From Falsiroseomonas sp041690465 (GTDB taxonomy: Bacteria > Pseudomonadota > Alphaproteobacteria > Acetobacterales > Acetobacteraceae): a stretch of 64,000 nucleotides of DNA. The notes below the pieces were generated by a model. The model worked only from the letters and a program-made list of their open reading frames with translations, did not search any database and was not told the DNA's origin. The stretch is from positions 248,001-312,000 of the forward strand of contig NZ_JAWLHG010000001.1 of assembly GCF_041690465.1 (NCBI RefSeq), read 5' to 3'. A program made the position numbers and the translations under genes. Position 1 is the first letter of the stretch, and each line of letters starts with the position of its first letter. Below are positions 26,646-34,374 of this stretch, one piece after another.

Positions 26646-27398
26646 ATGATCGACTCCCCCGCCGGCTCCAAAGCCCCCTTGTACCGCCCCTCCGGCCGCA
26701 CCGCCGATGCGCTGCGCGAGGTCTCGCTGACGCCGAAGGCCTCGCGCCATGCGGAGGGCTCCTGCCTCATCCGTTTCGGCATGACGGAGGTGCTCTGCAC
26801 CGCCAGTGTCGAGGGCAAGGTGCCGCCCTTCCTGCGCAACTCCGGCCAGGGCTGGGTCACGGCCGAGTACGGCATGCTGCCGCGCGCCACCCACACCCGC
26901 AGCGACCGCGAGGCCGCGCGGGGCAAGCAATCCGGCCGCACCCAGGAAATCCAGCGCCTGATCGGCCGATCCTTGCGCGCCGTGACGGACCTCAAGGCGA
27001 TGGGCGAGATGACCGTCACGCTCGATTGCGACGTGCTGACCGCCGATGGCGGCACGCGCACCGCCTCCATCACCGGTGCCTGGGTCGCGCTGCACCTGGC
27101 CTTCGAGCATTGCATGGCGAAGAACATCCTCAAGAAGAACCCGCTGCGCGACCAGGTGGCGGCGATCTCCTGCGGCATCTGGAACGGCACGCCGGTGCTC
27201 GACCTCGACTATGAGGAGGACAGCAAGGCGGAAACCGACGGCAACTTCGTCCTCACCGGCACCGGCGGCGTGGTGGAGGTGCAGGCGACGGCAGAGGGCG
27301 CGCCGTTCAGCGAAGCCGAGCTGACGGCGCTGCTCGGCCTGGCGCGCAAGGGCACGGACGAGCTGTTCGCGAAGCAGCGCGAGGCAATCGGGAAGTGA
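26646..27398 (+). CDS. rph: Ribonuclease PH
   Basis: A 250-residue phosphorolytic 3'-5' exoribonuclease that trims tRNA 3' ends. The domain runs the whole length: RPSGRTADALREVSL, GSCLIRFGMTEVLCTAS, GWVTAEYGMLPRATHTR, QSGRTQEIQRLIGRSLRAV and the metal/phosphate site LDCDVLTADGGTRTASITGA. Length and ends match the family. Its stop overlaps the GTG of rdgB (GTGA), as in many Alphaproteobacteria. Confidence 0.97.
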   Translation: MIDSPAGSKAPLYRPSGRTADALREVSLTPKASRHAEGSCLIRFGMTEVLCTASVEGKVPPFLRNSGQGWVTAEYGMLPRATHTRSDREAARGKQSGRTQEIQRLIGRSLRAVTDLKAMGEMTVTLDCDVLTADGGTRTASITGAWVALHLAFEHCMAKNILKKNPLRDQVAAISCGIWNGTPVLDLDYEEDSKAETDGNFVLTGTGGVVEVQATAEGAPFSEAELTALLGLARKGTDELFAKQREAIGK

Positions 27399-28021
27399 GC
27401 CACCGGCTGCTCACCGACCCGAAGATCGTGCTGGCGACGCACAATGCCGGCAAGGTGCGGGAAGTGGCGGAACTGCTGGCGCCGTGGAAGCTGGACGTCG
27501 TCAGCGCCGGATCGCTCGGCCTGCCGGAGCCGGCCGAGACGGAGGAGAGCTTCCTCGGCAATGCCCGCATCAAGGCCCTGGACGCGGCACGCGTCGCCGG
27601 CCTGCCGGCGCTGGCCGATGACAGCGGCTTCTCGGTCGCCGCGCTCGATGGCGCGCCCGGCGTGCGCACCGCCGACTGGGCGGAGACCCGCCAGGGAGAC
27701 AAGATCGTCCGCGACTACGCGCTGGCGATGAGCAAGGTCGAGGAGCTGGCACGGCATGCCACGGACCGTCGCGCCTGGTTCTCCTGTGCGCTGGTCCTCG
27801 CCTGGCCGGACGGCCACAGCGAGGGCTTTCTCGGCGAGGCGCATGGCCACTGGGTCTGGCCGCCACGCGGGACCAACGGCTTCGGCTACGATCCGATGTT
27901 CGTCCCCGACGGCCATGCCCAGACCTTCGGCGAGATGACACCCACGGCAAAGCACGCGATCAGCCATCGCGCCGCCGCCTTCGCGCAATTCGCCGCCGCC
28001 TGCCTGCCGCCGCCTTCTTGA
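27395..28021 (+). CDS. rdgB: XTP/dITP pyrophosphatase (HAM1/RdgB)
   Basis: A 208-residue house-cleaning enzyme that hydrolyses ITP, dITP and XTP to monophosphates. IVLATHNAGKVREVAELL is the substrate-binding N-terminus, ALADDSGFSVAALDGAPGVRTA the metal-binding centre, and GTNGFGYDPMFVPDGH with EMTPTAKHAISHRAAA the C-terminal signature. The GTG start overlaps rph by 4 bases. In related genomes hemW usually follows; here 3.2 kb of other genes intervene. Confidence 0.97.
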   Translation: MSHRLLTDPKIVLATHNAGKVREVAELLAPWKLDVVSAGSLGLPEPAETEESFLGNARIKALDAARVAGLPALADDSGFSVAALDGAPGVRTADWAETRQGDKIVRDYALAMSKVEELARHATDRRAWFSCALVLAWPDGHSEGFLGEAHGHWVWPPRGTNGFGYDPMFVPDGHAQTFGEMTPTAKHAISHRAAAFAQFAAACLPPPS

Positions 28022-28075
28022 GATAGGCCGCCGCACGCCGCTACTGTCGCGGCAGAGGCGCGGGGGATTTTCGCC

Positions 28076-29320
28076 ATGCGGGCGATGCGGACATTGCTGC
28101 TGGGGGTCGCGCTGCTCTGGGCAGGCGCGCCGCGCGCCGAACCCCTGACCAGCGACGCCGTGCCACCGGCCGCCACCGGCGTGCGCGTCACCGTGATCGC
28201 CGAGGGTATCGCCCGCCCCTGGGCGCTGGCCTTCCTGCCGGACGGGACGATGCTGGTGGCGGAACGACGCGGCCGGCTGCTGCTGGTGCGCGACGGCCAG
28301 GTGGATCCCCGGCCCATCGAGGGCCTGCCGCCGATCTACGTCGCCGGCTCCGCCGAACATCTCGCCGGCATGGCCGACCTGGTGCTGCACCCCGATTTCG
28401 CGCGCAACCGCACCATCTTCTTCAGCTACGCGCATGGCACGCCGGAGCGCAACCAGACACGGCTGGCCCGCGCCGTGCTGGATGGCCACCGATTGCGCGA
28501 CCTGCGGGTAATCTTCTCGGCCGAGCCGGAGAAGGTCAGCTACGGCGCCTTCGGCAGCCGGATCGCCTTCCTGCCGGATGGCACGCTGCTGTTCACGGTC
28601 GGTGACGGCGGCGATGTGCCGGTCGGCCCGGATGGCCGCATGCCGCAGGAGAATGCGCAGGATCTCTCCACCCACATGGGCAAGGTGGTCCGCATCAACG
28701 AGGACGGCAGCGTCCCGCGCGACAATCCTTTTCTCGGGCGCGTCGCGCCGCAGGCGCGCGGAGAAGGTGTCCCGCAGGCGCGCGGAGAAGGTGCGCCGCA
28801 GGCGCGCGGCGAACGCGGGGCGAGGGGGGAAATCTATGCGCTCGGCAGCCGCAACAGCCAGGGGCTGGCCTGGGATCCGATCCGCCGCACCGCCTGGTTC
28901 ACCGACCACGGCGCGCGCGGCGGCGACGAACTGAACCGGCTGGAGGCAGGCCGCAACTATGGCTGGCCTGTCGTCACCCACAGCCGGCAGTACGATCCCG
29001 ATGCACGCATCGGCACCGGCACCGCCGCGCCCGGCATGACCGATCCGGTGATCGTCTGGACCCAGGCCACCGCGCCCTCCGGCCTGCTGGTCTATACCGG
29101 CGATCGCTTTCCCGCCTGGCGCGGCGACCTCCTCTCCGGCGGGCTGATGAGCAAGGATGTGCGGCGCATCCGCCTCGATGCCCGTGGCCGCGTGCTGGGG
29201 GAGGAGACGATCCCGGTCGGCGAACGCGTCCGCGACGTGCGGCAGGGGCCGGACGGCTACATCTACCTGCTGACGGACCGCTACCGCGCCGGCCGCATCC
29301 TGCGGTTGGAGCCGGAGTGA
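28076..29320 (+). CDS. PQQ-dependent sugar (aldose) dehydrogenase-like protein
   Basis: A 414-residue exported beta-propeller of the soluble glucose/sorbosone dehydrogenase (YliI/Asd) type. After a signal peptide (about residues 1-23) come GIARPWALAFLPDGTMLVAER, HLAGMADLVLHPDFA, GGDVPVGPDGRMPQENAQ, GSRNSQGLAWDP and ATAPSGLLVYTG, all propeller motifs with PQQ/Ca ligands. Between DNPFLGR and GEIYALGSRN an extra segment of three PQARGE units is encoded by a 24-bp tandem repeat, not expected in the family. It shares a GTGA overlap with the next gene. PQQ synthesis genes are not in the window. Confidence 0.88.
   Translation: MRAMRTLLLGVALLWAGAPRAEPLTSDAVPPAATGVRVTVIAEGIARPWALAFLPDGTMLVAERRGRLLLVRDGQVDPRPIEGLPPIYVAGSAEHLAGMADLVLHPDFARNRTIFFSYAHGTPERNQTRLARAVLDGHRLRDLRVIFSAEPEKVSYGAFGSRIAFLPDGTLLFTVGDGGDVPVGPDGRMPQENAQDLSTHMGKVVRINEDGSVPRDNPFLGRVAPQARGEGVPQARGEGAPQARGERGARGEIYALGSRNSQGLAWDPIRRTAWFTDHGARGGDELNRLEAGRNYGWPVVTHSRQYDPDARIGTGTAAPGMTDPVIVWTQATAPSGLLVYTGDRFPAWRGDLLSGGLMSKDVRRIRLDARGRVLGEETIPVGERVRDVRQGPDGYIYLLTDRYRAGRILRLEPE
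28748..28817 (+). repeat. 24-bp tandem repeat inside the sugar dehydrogenase gene
   Basis: Three in-frame copies of a 24-bp unit begin at 28748, 28772 and 28796. The first two share 22 identical bases (CCGCAGGCGCGCGGAGAAGG then TG); the third diverges at its end. They encode PQARGEGV, PQARGEGA and PQARGERG, a surface-loop insertion. Confidence 0.85.
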
Positions 29321-30054
29321 GAACCATCCTGCGCCGCACGCTTCCCCTCCTGCTGCTGGCCGCACTGGCGCGGCCGGCAGAGGCGGCGGAGGCAGGCGCG
29401 CTGCACAGCGCGGCGGGCGTCGTGCCGCGCGACTCGGCGGCCACCGGCGCGGTGGTCTGGGTGCACCCATTCGCGCGGGAATTGCCCGCGCCCGATGCGC
29501 CGGCCTTCGCCGAGAGGCTGGTCGCCGCCGGCTGGGACCTGTGGCGCTTCGACCGCGCCGGCGGGCCCGATCCGCTGGCCGAGGGCGCGGCGCGGCTGGC
29601 CGCCGGCACGGCGGCGCTGCGGGCGCGCGGCTATCGGCGGGTCGTGCTGCTCGGCGAGAGCCGCGGCGCCTTCATCATGCTGGTGGCGCTACGCTACCCG
29701 AACCTCGCCGACGCGCTGGTGCTGGCCGCGCCGGCCGCGCATGGCCGCAGGCCGGAGCGCCGCCCGCAGGCGCTCGCCGATTTCGCCGCTGCGCTGGAGG
29801 CCGCCGATCGCCTCGCGCCGGCGCGCCTGGCGCTGTTCCTGTTCGATGACGATCCCTGGGATCCCGATCCATCCGCGCGCGCCGCGCTGTTCCGCGCCGC
29901 CGCCATCCGCCTCGGCCGCCCCGCGCTGGTGGTGGACCGCCCGCCGGCGCCGACCGGCCATGGCGGGCTGCAGGAGCCGGACTTCGACCGGCTGTTCGGC
30001 ACCTGCCTCGCCGCCTTCCTCGATCCGGCCGGGCCGACCGCCGCCTGCCGCTGA
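29317..30054 (+). CDS. Exported alpha/beta-hydrolase-like protein
   Basis: A 245-residue protein with a signal peptide (about residues 1-23, LPLLLLAALARPAEA). VVLLGESRGAFIMLVAL is a nucleophile elbow (G-x-S-x-G) following a predicted strand, and PTGHGGLQEPDF near the end could supply the catalytic His; LFLFDDDPWDPD may hold the acid. The order Ser-Asp-His fits an alpha/beta hydrolase, though no family is recognised and the fold is inferred. It starts at GTG 29317, overlapping the sugar dehydrogenase stop. Confidence 0.65.
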   Translation: MRTILRRTLPLLLLAALARPAEAAEAGALHSAAGVVPRDSAATGAVVWVHPFARELPAPDAPAFAERLVAAGWDLWRFDRAGGPDPLAEGAARLAAGTAALRARGYRRVVLLGESRGAFIMLVALRYPNLADALVLAAPAAHGRRPERRPQALADFAAALEAADRLAPARLALFLFDDDPWDPDPSARAALFRAAAIRLGRPALVVDRPPAPTGHGGLQEPDFDRLFGTCLAAFLDPAGPTAACR

Positions 30055-30148
30055 AGCACCGCGACCACGTGCCCGTCTCCTGGCGCGTCGAACCGGGGCG
30101 GGGCAGCGGGCGTTCGCATCCTTCCATCAGCGAAGGTGACGCGACGTC

Positions 30149-30370
30149 ATGGCCCGCAAGCAGCCCGATATCCGCCGAGACCAGGGCAAGACCGGCGAGG
30201 ACACCACCGGTACCGCCACCGGCGCGAAGGGCCAGCCGCCCGGCGGCGAGAAGGATGCGCGCGGCCTGACGCGCGAGGGCACCGGCTTCGGCAAGGAGCC
30301 CGAGGGCGGCAAGCCGACCGATGCGGGCAGCGGCCCCTGGGCCGTGCACCCCGAGCCCAAGGGCGACTGA
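30149..30370 (+). CDS. Small disordered hydrophilic protein, 73 aa
   Basis: Composed mainly of Gly, Lys, Glu, Asp, Thr and Pro (TGEDTTGTATGAKGQPPGGE), with no hydrophobic core, no Cys and no signal peptide. GAAGG stands about nine bases before the ATG. I recognise no family. Composition parallels the 106-residue protein at 22859. It ends 3 bases before the stop of the convergent MAPEG gene. Confidence 0.55.
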   Translation: MARKQPDIRRDQGKTGEDTTGTATGAKGQPPGGEKDARGLTREGTGFGKEPEGGKPTDAGSGPWAVHPEPKGD

Positions 30371-30373
30371 CCG

Positions 30374-30766
30374 CTACATCAGGATAGCGGCGCTGAGGCC
30401 CAGCAGCGCCGCGGCGGCAACCCCGATCACCGTGAAGGTCAGGCTGGTGCCGGCCACGCGCCAGCGGAAGTTCTCCGGCTCGCGTGCGATCCCGGTGGCA
30501 TGCGCGATGCGGCCCGCCACCAGCACCACGCCGAGCGCATGCAGCGCCCAATCCGGCAGGCCGTTGATCTCGCACAAGACCAGCAGCAGCACCGCGAACG
30601 GCACGTATTCGGAGAAATTGCCATGGGCGCGTGCCGCCCGCTCCACCAGCCGGTGCGAGGTGCCGAGGGCGACGCGGTATTGCCGCCGCGCCTTGATCAC
30701 TCGCGTTGCCAGCCAGACGAAGTAGAGCGCGAGAACGCCACCGTAGAGCGCGGTGACCGGCAGCAT
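30374..30766 (-). CDS. MAPEG-family membrane protein
   Basis: A 130-residue protein with four hydrophobic segments (residues ~3-22, 50-68, 75-92 and 108-128). RVALGTSHRLVERAARAHGNFSEYVPFAVLLL carries the E..RA..N..E..P pattern of the MAPEG (YecN-like) family, glutathione-linked membrane proteins; the bacterial function is mostly unknown. The ATG at 30766 shares one base with the TGA of the ybaK-like gene (TGATG), so the two are coupled. Confidence 0.85.
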   Translation of the reverse strand: MLPVTALYGGVLALYFVWLATRVIKARRQYRVALGTSHRLVERAARAHGNFSEYVPFAVLLLVLCEINGLPDWALHALGVVLVAGRIAHATGIAREPENFRWRVAGTSLTFTVIGVAAAALLGLSAAILM

Positions 30767-31245
30767 CACGCGCTCTCCTTCACATCGGCCCGCGTGCCGC
30801 CCGAGAGACGCAGCAGCTCCGCCGGCGTCGTCGCGAAGACATGCCGGGGCGAGCCGGCAGCGGCCCACACCCGCTCGAAGCGGAACAGGTCCTCATCCAC
30901 CAGAACCGGCGGCGGCGAGATGTGGCCGAGCGGTGCGACGCCGCCGATGGCGAAGCCGGTGACGTCCCGCACCCAGCTCCCATCCGCGCGTTTCACGTGA
31001 AACCCTGTCGCCGCGGCGACCTTGGCCATGTCCACCCGGTTGGCGCCCGAGGCGATGACCAGCACCGCGCGCTCGCCTCCACGCAGGACGATGGATTTGG
31101 CGATCTGCGCCACCTCGCAGCCCACCGCCGCGGCGGCTTCCGCCGCGCTGCGGGTGCCTTCGGGGAAGGCCTGCACCGTGTCGCCATGCCCGGCAGCCAG
31201 CAGCGCCGCGCGCACCCGTTCGACAGAACCTCCCGACACGCCCAT
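30766..31245 (-). CDS. YbaK/EbsC-type aminoacyl-tRNA deacylase
   Basis: A 159-residue trans-editing-domain protein. AQIAKSIVLRGGERAVLVIASGANRVD with the conserved Lys, and VTGFAIGGVAPLGH with the GGxxPxGH loop, define the YbaK/ProX fold, which hydrolyses misacylated tRNA. The exact tRNA specificity is not evident. The start at 31245 is chosen because GGAGGGAT lies directly upstream. Codons for GFHVKR contain a near-perfect parS core (30990-31003). It is divergent from hemW with 13 bases between. Confidence 0.88.
   Translation of the reverse strand: MGVSGGSVERVRAALLAAGHGDTVQAFPEGTRSAAEAAAAVGCEVAQIAKSIVLRGGERAVLVIASGANRVDMAKVAAATGFHVKRADGSWVRDVTGFAIGGVAPLGHISPPPVLVDEDLFRFERVWAAAGSPRHVFATTPAELLRLSGGTRADVKESA
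30989..31004. other. parS-like ParB-binding site inside ybaK
   Basis: The 14-base palindrome GTTTCACGTGAAAC is identical to the parS core; only the two outermost bases of the 16-mer differ (C and C instead of T and A). It lies in coding sequence and reads FHVK in the ybaK frame. It is a plausible outlying parS about 27 kb from the parAB block. Confidence 0.6.
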
Positions 31246-31258
31246 ATCCCTCCGCACG

Positions 31259-32410
31259 ATGGAACCGCTGGCCCTCTACATCCACTGGCCCTTCTGCGCC
31301 GCCAAGTGCCCCTATTGCGACTTCAACAGCCATGTGCGGGAAACGGTGGACCACGCCGCCTTCGCCGCCGCGCTGCGGACGGAGCTGGCGCGGGAGGCAG
31401 CGCGCACCGGCCGCCGGAAGCTGGCCTCAATCTTCTTCGGCGGCGGCACGCCCAGCCTGATGCGCCCCGACACCGCCGCCGCGCTGATCGAGGACGCGGC
31501 CCGCCTGTTCGATCCTCTCCCTGACCTGGAGATCACCCTGGAGGCCAACCCCACCAGCGTCGAGCGCGAAAAGCTGCGCGACTTTCGCGCAGCCGGCGTG
31601 AATCGCGCCTCGCTCGGCGTGCAGGCGCTCGATCCTTCGGCCTTGGAGTTCCTCGGCAGGAAACATGATACGCCAGAAGCGATCCGGGCGCTGGAGTTTG
31701 CACGGGAAATCTTCCCGCGCCTGTCCTTCGACCTGATCTATGCCCGCCCCGGGCAGCAGGAGGCCACCTGGCGCGCCGAGCTGCGCCGCGCGCTCGCGCT
31801 GGCGGCCGACCATCTCTCGCTCTACCAGCTCACCATCGAGCCCGGCACGCAATTCGCCACCCTGCACGGCCGCGGCGCCTTCGCCCTGCCGGACGGCGAG
31901 GAGGCCGCGCGCCTCTATCTCGCCACCGCGGAGGAAGCGGCGCGCTTCGGGCTGCTGCGCTACGAGATCTCCAACTACGCCAAGCCGGGCGCGGAGAGCC
32001 GGCACAACCTCGCCTATTGGCGCTATGGCGACTACATCGGCATCGGCGCCGGCGCGCATCAGCGCATCACGCTGGACGACGGCACGCTGCTCGCCGCCCG
32101 CCGCCACCGCGCGCCGGAGGAATGGCTCGCCCGCGTGCAGCGCGACGGCCATGCCATCACCGAGGAGGAAGCCCTCTCCCCCCAGGACCGCGCGCGGGAA
32201 GCGCTGCTGATGGGCCTGCGCCTCGCCGAAGGCGTGGACCCCGCCCGCATCGCGCTCCGCAGCGGCCTTTCCTTCGAGGACAGCGTGGACACGCGCATGC
32301 TGGACACGCTGGCCGGGGAAGGCCTGCTCGCCTGGCGTCATGGCCGCCTGGCCGCGACACCCGACGGGCTGCTGCGGCTCGATGCGCTGCTGCCGCTGCT
32401 GTTGCGCTGA
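31259..32410 (+). CDS. hemW: Haem chaperone HemW (radical SAM)
   Basis: A 383-residue radical SAM protein. HWPFCAAKCPYCDFNSH holds the [4Fe-4S] cysteines (13, 17, 20) in the CxxxCxYC spacing. IFFGGGTPSLM, SLGVQALD and ESRHNLAYWRYGDYIGIGAGAH are HemW signatures, the last distinguishing it from true HemN. It delivers haem to respiratory enzymes rather than oxidising coproporphyrinogen. The ATG at 31259 starts immediately before the first beta strand. It belongs to the rph-rdgB-hemW-rsmI neighbourhood. Confidence 0.94.
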   Translation: MEPLALYIHWPFCAAKCPYCDFNSHVRETVDHAAFAAALRTELAREAARTGRRKLASIFFGGGTPSLMRPDTAAALIEDAARLFDPLPDLEITLEANPTSVEREKLRDFRAAGVNRASLGVQALDPSALEFLGRKHDTPEAIRALEFAREIFPRLSFDLIYARPGQQEATWRAELRRALALAADHLSLYQLTIEPGTQFATLHGRGAFALPDGEEAARLYLATAEEAARFGLLRYEISNYAKPGAESRHNLAYWRYGDYIGIGAGAHQRITLDDGTLLAARRHRAPEEWLARVQRDGHAITEEEALSPQDRAREALLMGLRLAEGVDPARIALRSGLSFEDSVDTRMLDTLAGEGLLAWRHGRLAATPDGLLRLDALLPLLLR

Positions 32411-32436
32411 CGACACGGCTGCGCTTGCCTGACGCC

Positions 32437-33435
32437 ATGACCCGCACGGTCTTTCTCGGCGCCTATGGCCACGGCAACCTCGGCGACGAGCTCTGCCTGA
32501 TGGAGGCGATGCGCGCCTTCCCCGCGGCCGAGAGCTTCGCCCACTCGGCCGATCCCGACTGGACCATGCGCTGCGTCCCCGGCCTTGCCGGCTGCTTCGA
32601 GCGCCTGCCGGACCTGCTCCGCCTGAAGCCCACGCGCATCGTCTATGGCGGCGGCATGTTCGGCATCGCCGAGGCGTTCCGCGCCTGGATGCCCTGGCTC
32701 GCCCGCGCCGCCGCCGAGGGCGCGGAGATCCATTTCCACAACCTCGGCATGGCTCGCATCAAGAACGATCTGGACTGGGTGGATGCGGATGCACGACGGG
32801 TGATCAGCGGCGCCGCCTCCTTCACCGTGCGCGACTACGTCTCCTTCGAGATGGCCGCCGAGGCCGGGCTCGGCCGCATGCCGCGCATCACCTTCTACCC
32901 GGAAGCCGACATCCCCGCCGAGGCCGGGCTTGCCGAGGCATTGCTGCCGCGCGGGCGCCGGCTGCTCGGCCTTTCGATCATCCCGCTGCCGCTCATGCGC
33001 GACTGCCTGCGGCACGACGCGGCGCGGGTGCGCGCGCTGCTCGCGCCCTTCGCCGACCACGCGGTGGTGCCGGTCGCCAGCACCGTGCATCGCGCGGTAG
33101 ATGAGGAGGACGACATCGCCGGCATTGCCGCCTTCCTCGCCGATTTCCTGCCGGAGGCGGAGATCGCCGCGCCGATCCTGCTCGATCGCGCGCATTGGCG
33201 GGCGGAGCTGACGCCGGCGCGGCTCAAGGGGATCATCGCGCGCTGCGATGTGCTGGTGACACAGCGCAAGCACAACGCGATCCACGCCATCGGCAGCGGC
33301 GTGCGCGTGCTGGGCCTGCATCCGATGGAGGATGACAGCCTGCGCCGCACCTTCGTCGCGCTGTCGCACCGCCTGCCGCCGGGCTCCCGCTGTGTCGGGC
33401 TGGAGACGCCGCCGGCCGAGCGGACCGCAGCGTGA
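32437..33435 (+). CDS. Polysaccharide pyruvyl transferase family protein
   Basis: A 332-residue cytoplasmic protein with the GT-B-like fold of CsaB/WcaK pyruvyltransferases. VFLGAYGHGNLGDELCLMEAM is the N-terminal GxxGxxNxGDE motif, RIVYGGGMFGIAE the second glycine loop, and CDVLVTQRKHNAIHAIGSGVRVLGL the C-terminal donor-site block with the R-x-H motif. It would add pyruvate from PEP to a sugar of a surface polysaccharide. No other polysaccharide genes are adjacent. Its TGA overlaps the GTG of a diverged paralogue (GTGA). Confidence 0.85.
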   Translation: MTRTVFLGAYGHGNLGDELCLMEAMRAFPAAESFAHSADPDWTMRCVPGLAGCFERLPDLLRLKPTRIVYGGGMFGIAEAFRAWMPWLARAAAEGAEIHFHNLGMARIKNDLDWVDADARRVISGAASFTVRDYVSFEMAAEAGLGRMPRITFYPEADIPAEAGLAEALLPRGRRLLGLSIIPLPLMRDCLRHDAARVRALLAPFADHAVVPVASTVHRAVDEEDDIAGIAAFLADFLPEAEIAAPILLDRAHWRAELTPARLKGIIARCDVLVTQRKHNAIHAIGSGVRVLGLHPMEDDSLRRTFVALSHRLPPGSRCVGLETPPAERTAA

Positions 33436-34367
33436 GGACGCTGCTGCTCACCGAGGCGCCGTTCCGCGACCTCGCCTCCCGCGCCATCCTCGCCGAGGCG
33501 GCGGAAGCGGTGCCGCATGCGCCGCCGCTGCTGCTTGCCACCCGCGCCCAGCGCGTGCCGGCCGGCTTCCTGCCGGTGGCGCCTGGCGAGGTGCCGGCCG
33601 GTATCCGCCAGGTGCTGCTGACCGGCATCTTCCTCGACCGCGGCCAGCTGGAGGTGGCGCTCGCCACCGCCGCCGCCGCCATCGCGGGCGGAGCGCGGCT
33701 GCTGGTGCACAATCTGGCGCTGGAAGGCGAGGCGGCGCGCGCTGAGGCGCCCGCGGGGGCGGCGGTGCTGGACCACGCGGCCGGGCTCGGCCTGCGCGAC
33801 CACCGCACCGCGAACATCCTGACGCTCTGGCGCGTCGCGGCGCCGCTCCGCCTGCTCGGCTATCCCGAACGGCTGGTGCCGCCCGATGACGCGCTGGCGG
33901 CGAAGCTCCCACCGGGCCCGATCCTCGGCTTGGCGATCCGCGGGGGCGAGGAGATGCGCCGGTCCTGGCGTCCGCGGCTGCCGACCATCGCGCGCATCCT
34001 GTCGCTGGCGGGCGGCTGGGCGGTCCTCGCCCTGCCGACGCGCCTGCCCGGCGGGCCGGATGACGACCTGGTGGCGGCCCGCGAGATCGTTGCGGCAGCG
34101 CTGCCGGGCGCGGCCCTGCTGCTGCCGGAGCTCGCCGATCCGGTGGTCTGGCGGCGGCAGCTGACGCCGGCGCGGTTCAAGGCGCTGGTCGGGCGCTGCC
34201 GCATGGTGGTCACCAACCGCGACTTGGTCGCGGCCCTCGCGACGGCGTCGGGCGTGCCGGTACTCGGCCTGGCGCTGGGCGCCGATCGCCGCATCGTCTC
34301 CTGCCTCGCCACCGTGGCGAACGAGTTGCCGCCCGGCTCCGCCCTTCTGCACCCGGCCGCCGGCTGA
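33432..34367 (+). CDS. Diverged pyruvyl-transferase-like paralogue
   Basis: A 311-residue protein clearly related to its upstream neighbour over the C-terminal half: W..QLTPARFKALVGRC, VVTNRDLVAALATASGVPVLGL and ANELPPGSAL align with the same blocks there. The N-terminal glycine motif is lost (LTEAPFRDLASRAILAEAAE replaces GAYGHGNLGDELCLMEAMR), and R-x-H has become R-D-L, so it may not bind substrate in the same way. It is probably a tandem duplicate that has become a partner subunit or changed function. It overlaps the first copy by 4 bases. Confidence 0.7.
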   Translation: MRTLLLTEAPFRDLASRAILAEAAEAVPHAPPLLLATRAQRVPAGFLPVAPGEVPAGIRQVLLTGIFLDRGQLEVALATAAAAIAGGARLLVHNLALEGEAARAEAPAGAAVLDHAAGLGLRDHRTANILTLWRVAAPLRLLGYPERLVPPDDALAAKLPPGPILGLAIRGGEEMRRSWRPRLPTIARILSLAGGWAVLALPTRLPGGPDDDLVAAREIVAAALPGAALLLPELADPVVWRRQLTPARFKALVGRCRMVVTNRDLVAALATASGVPVLGLALGADRRIVSCLATVANELPPGSALLHPAAG

Positions 34368-34374
34368 AGGCCGG

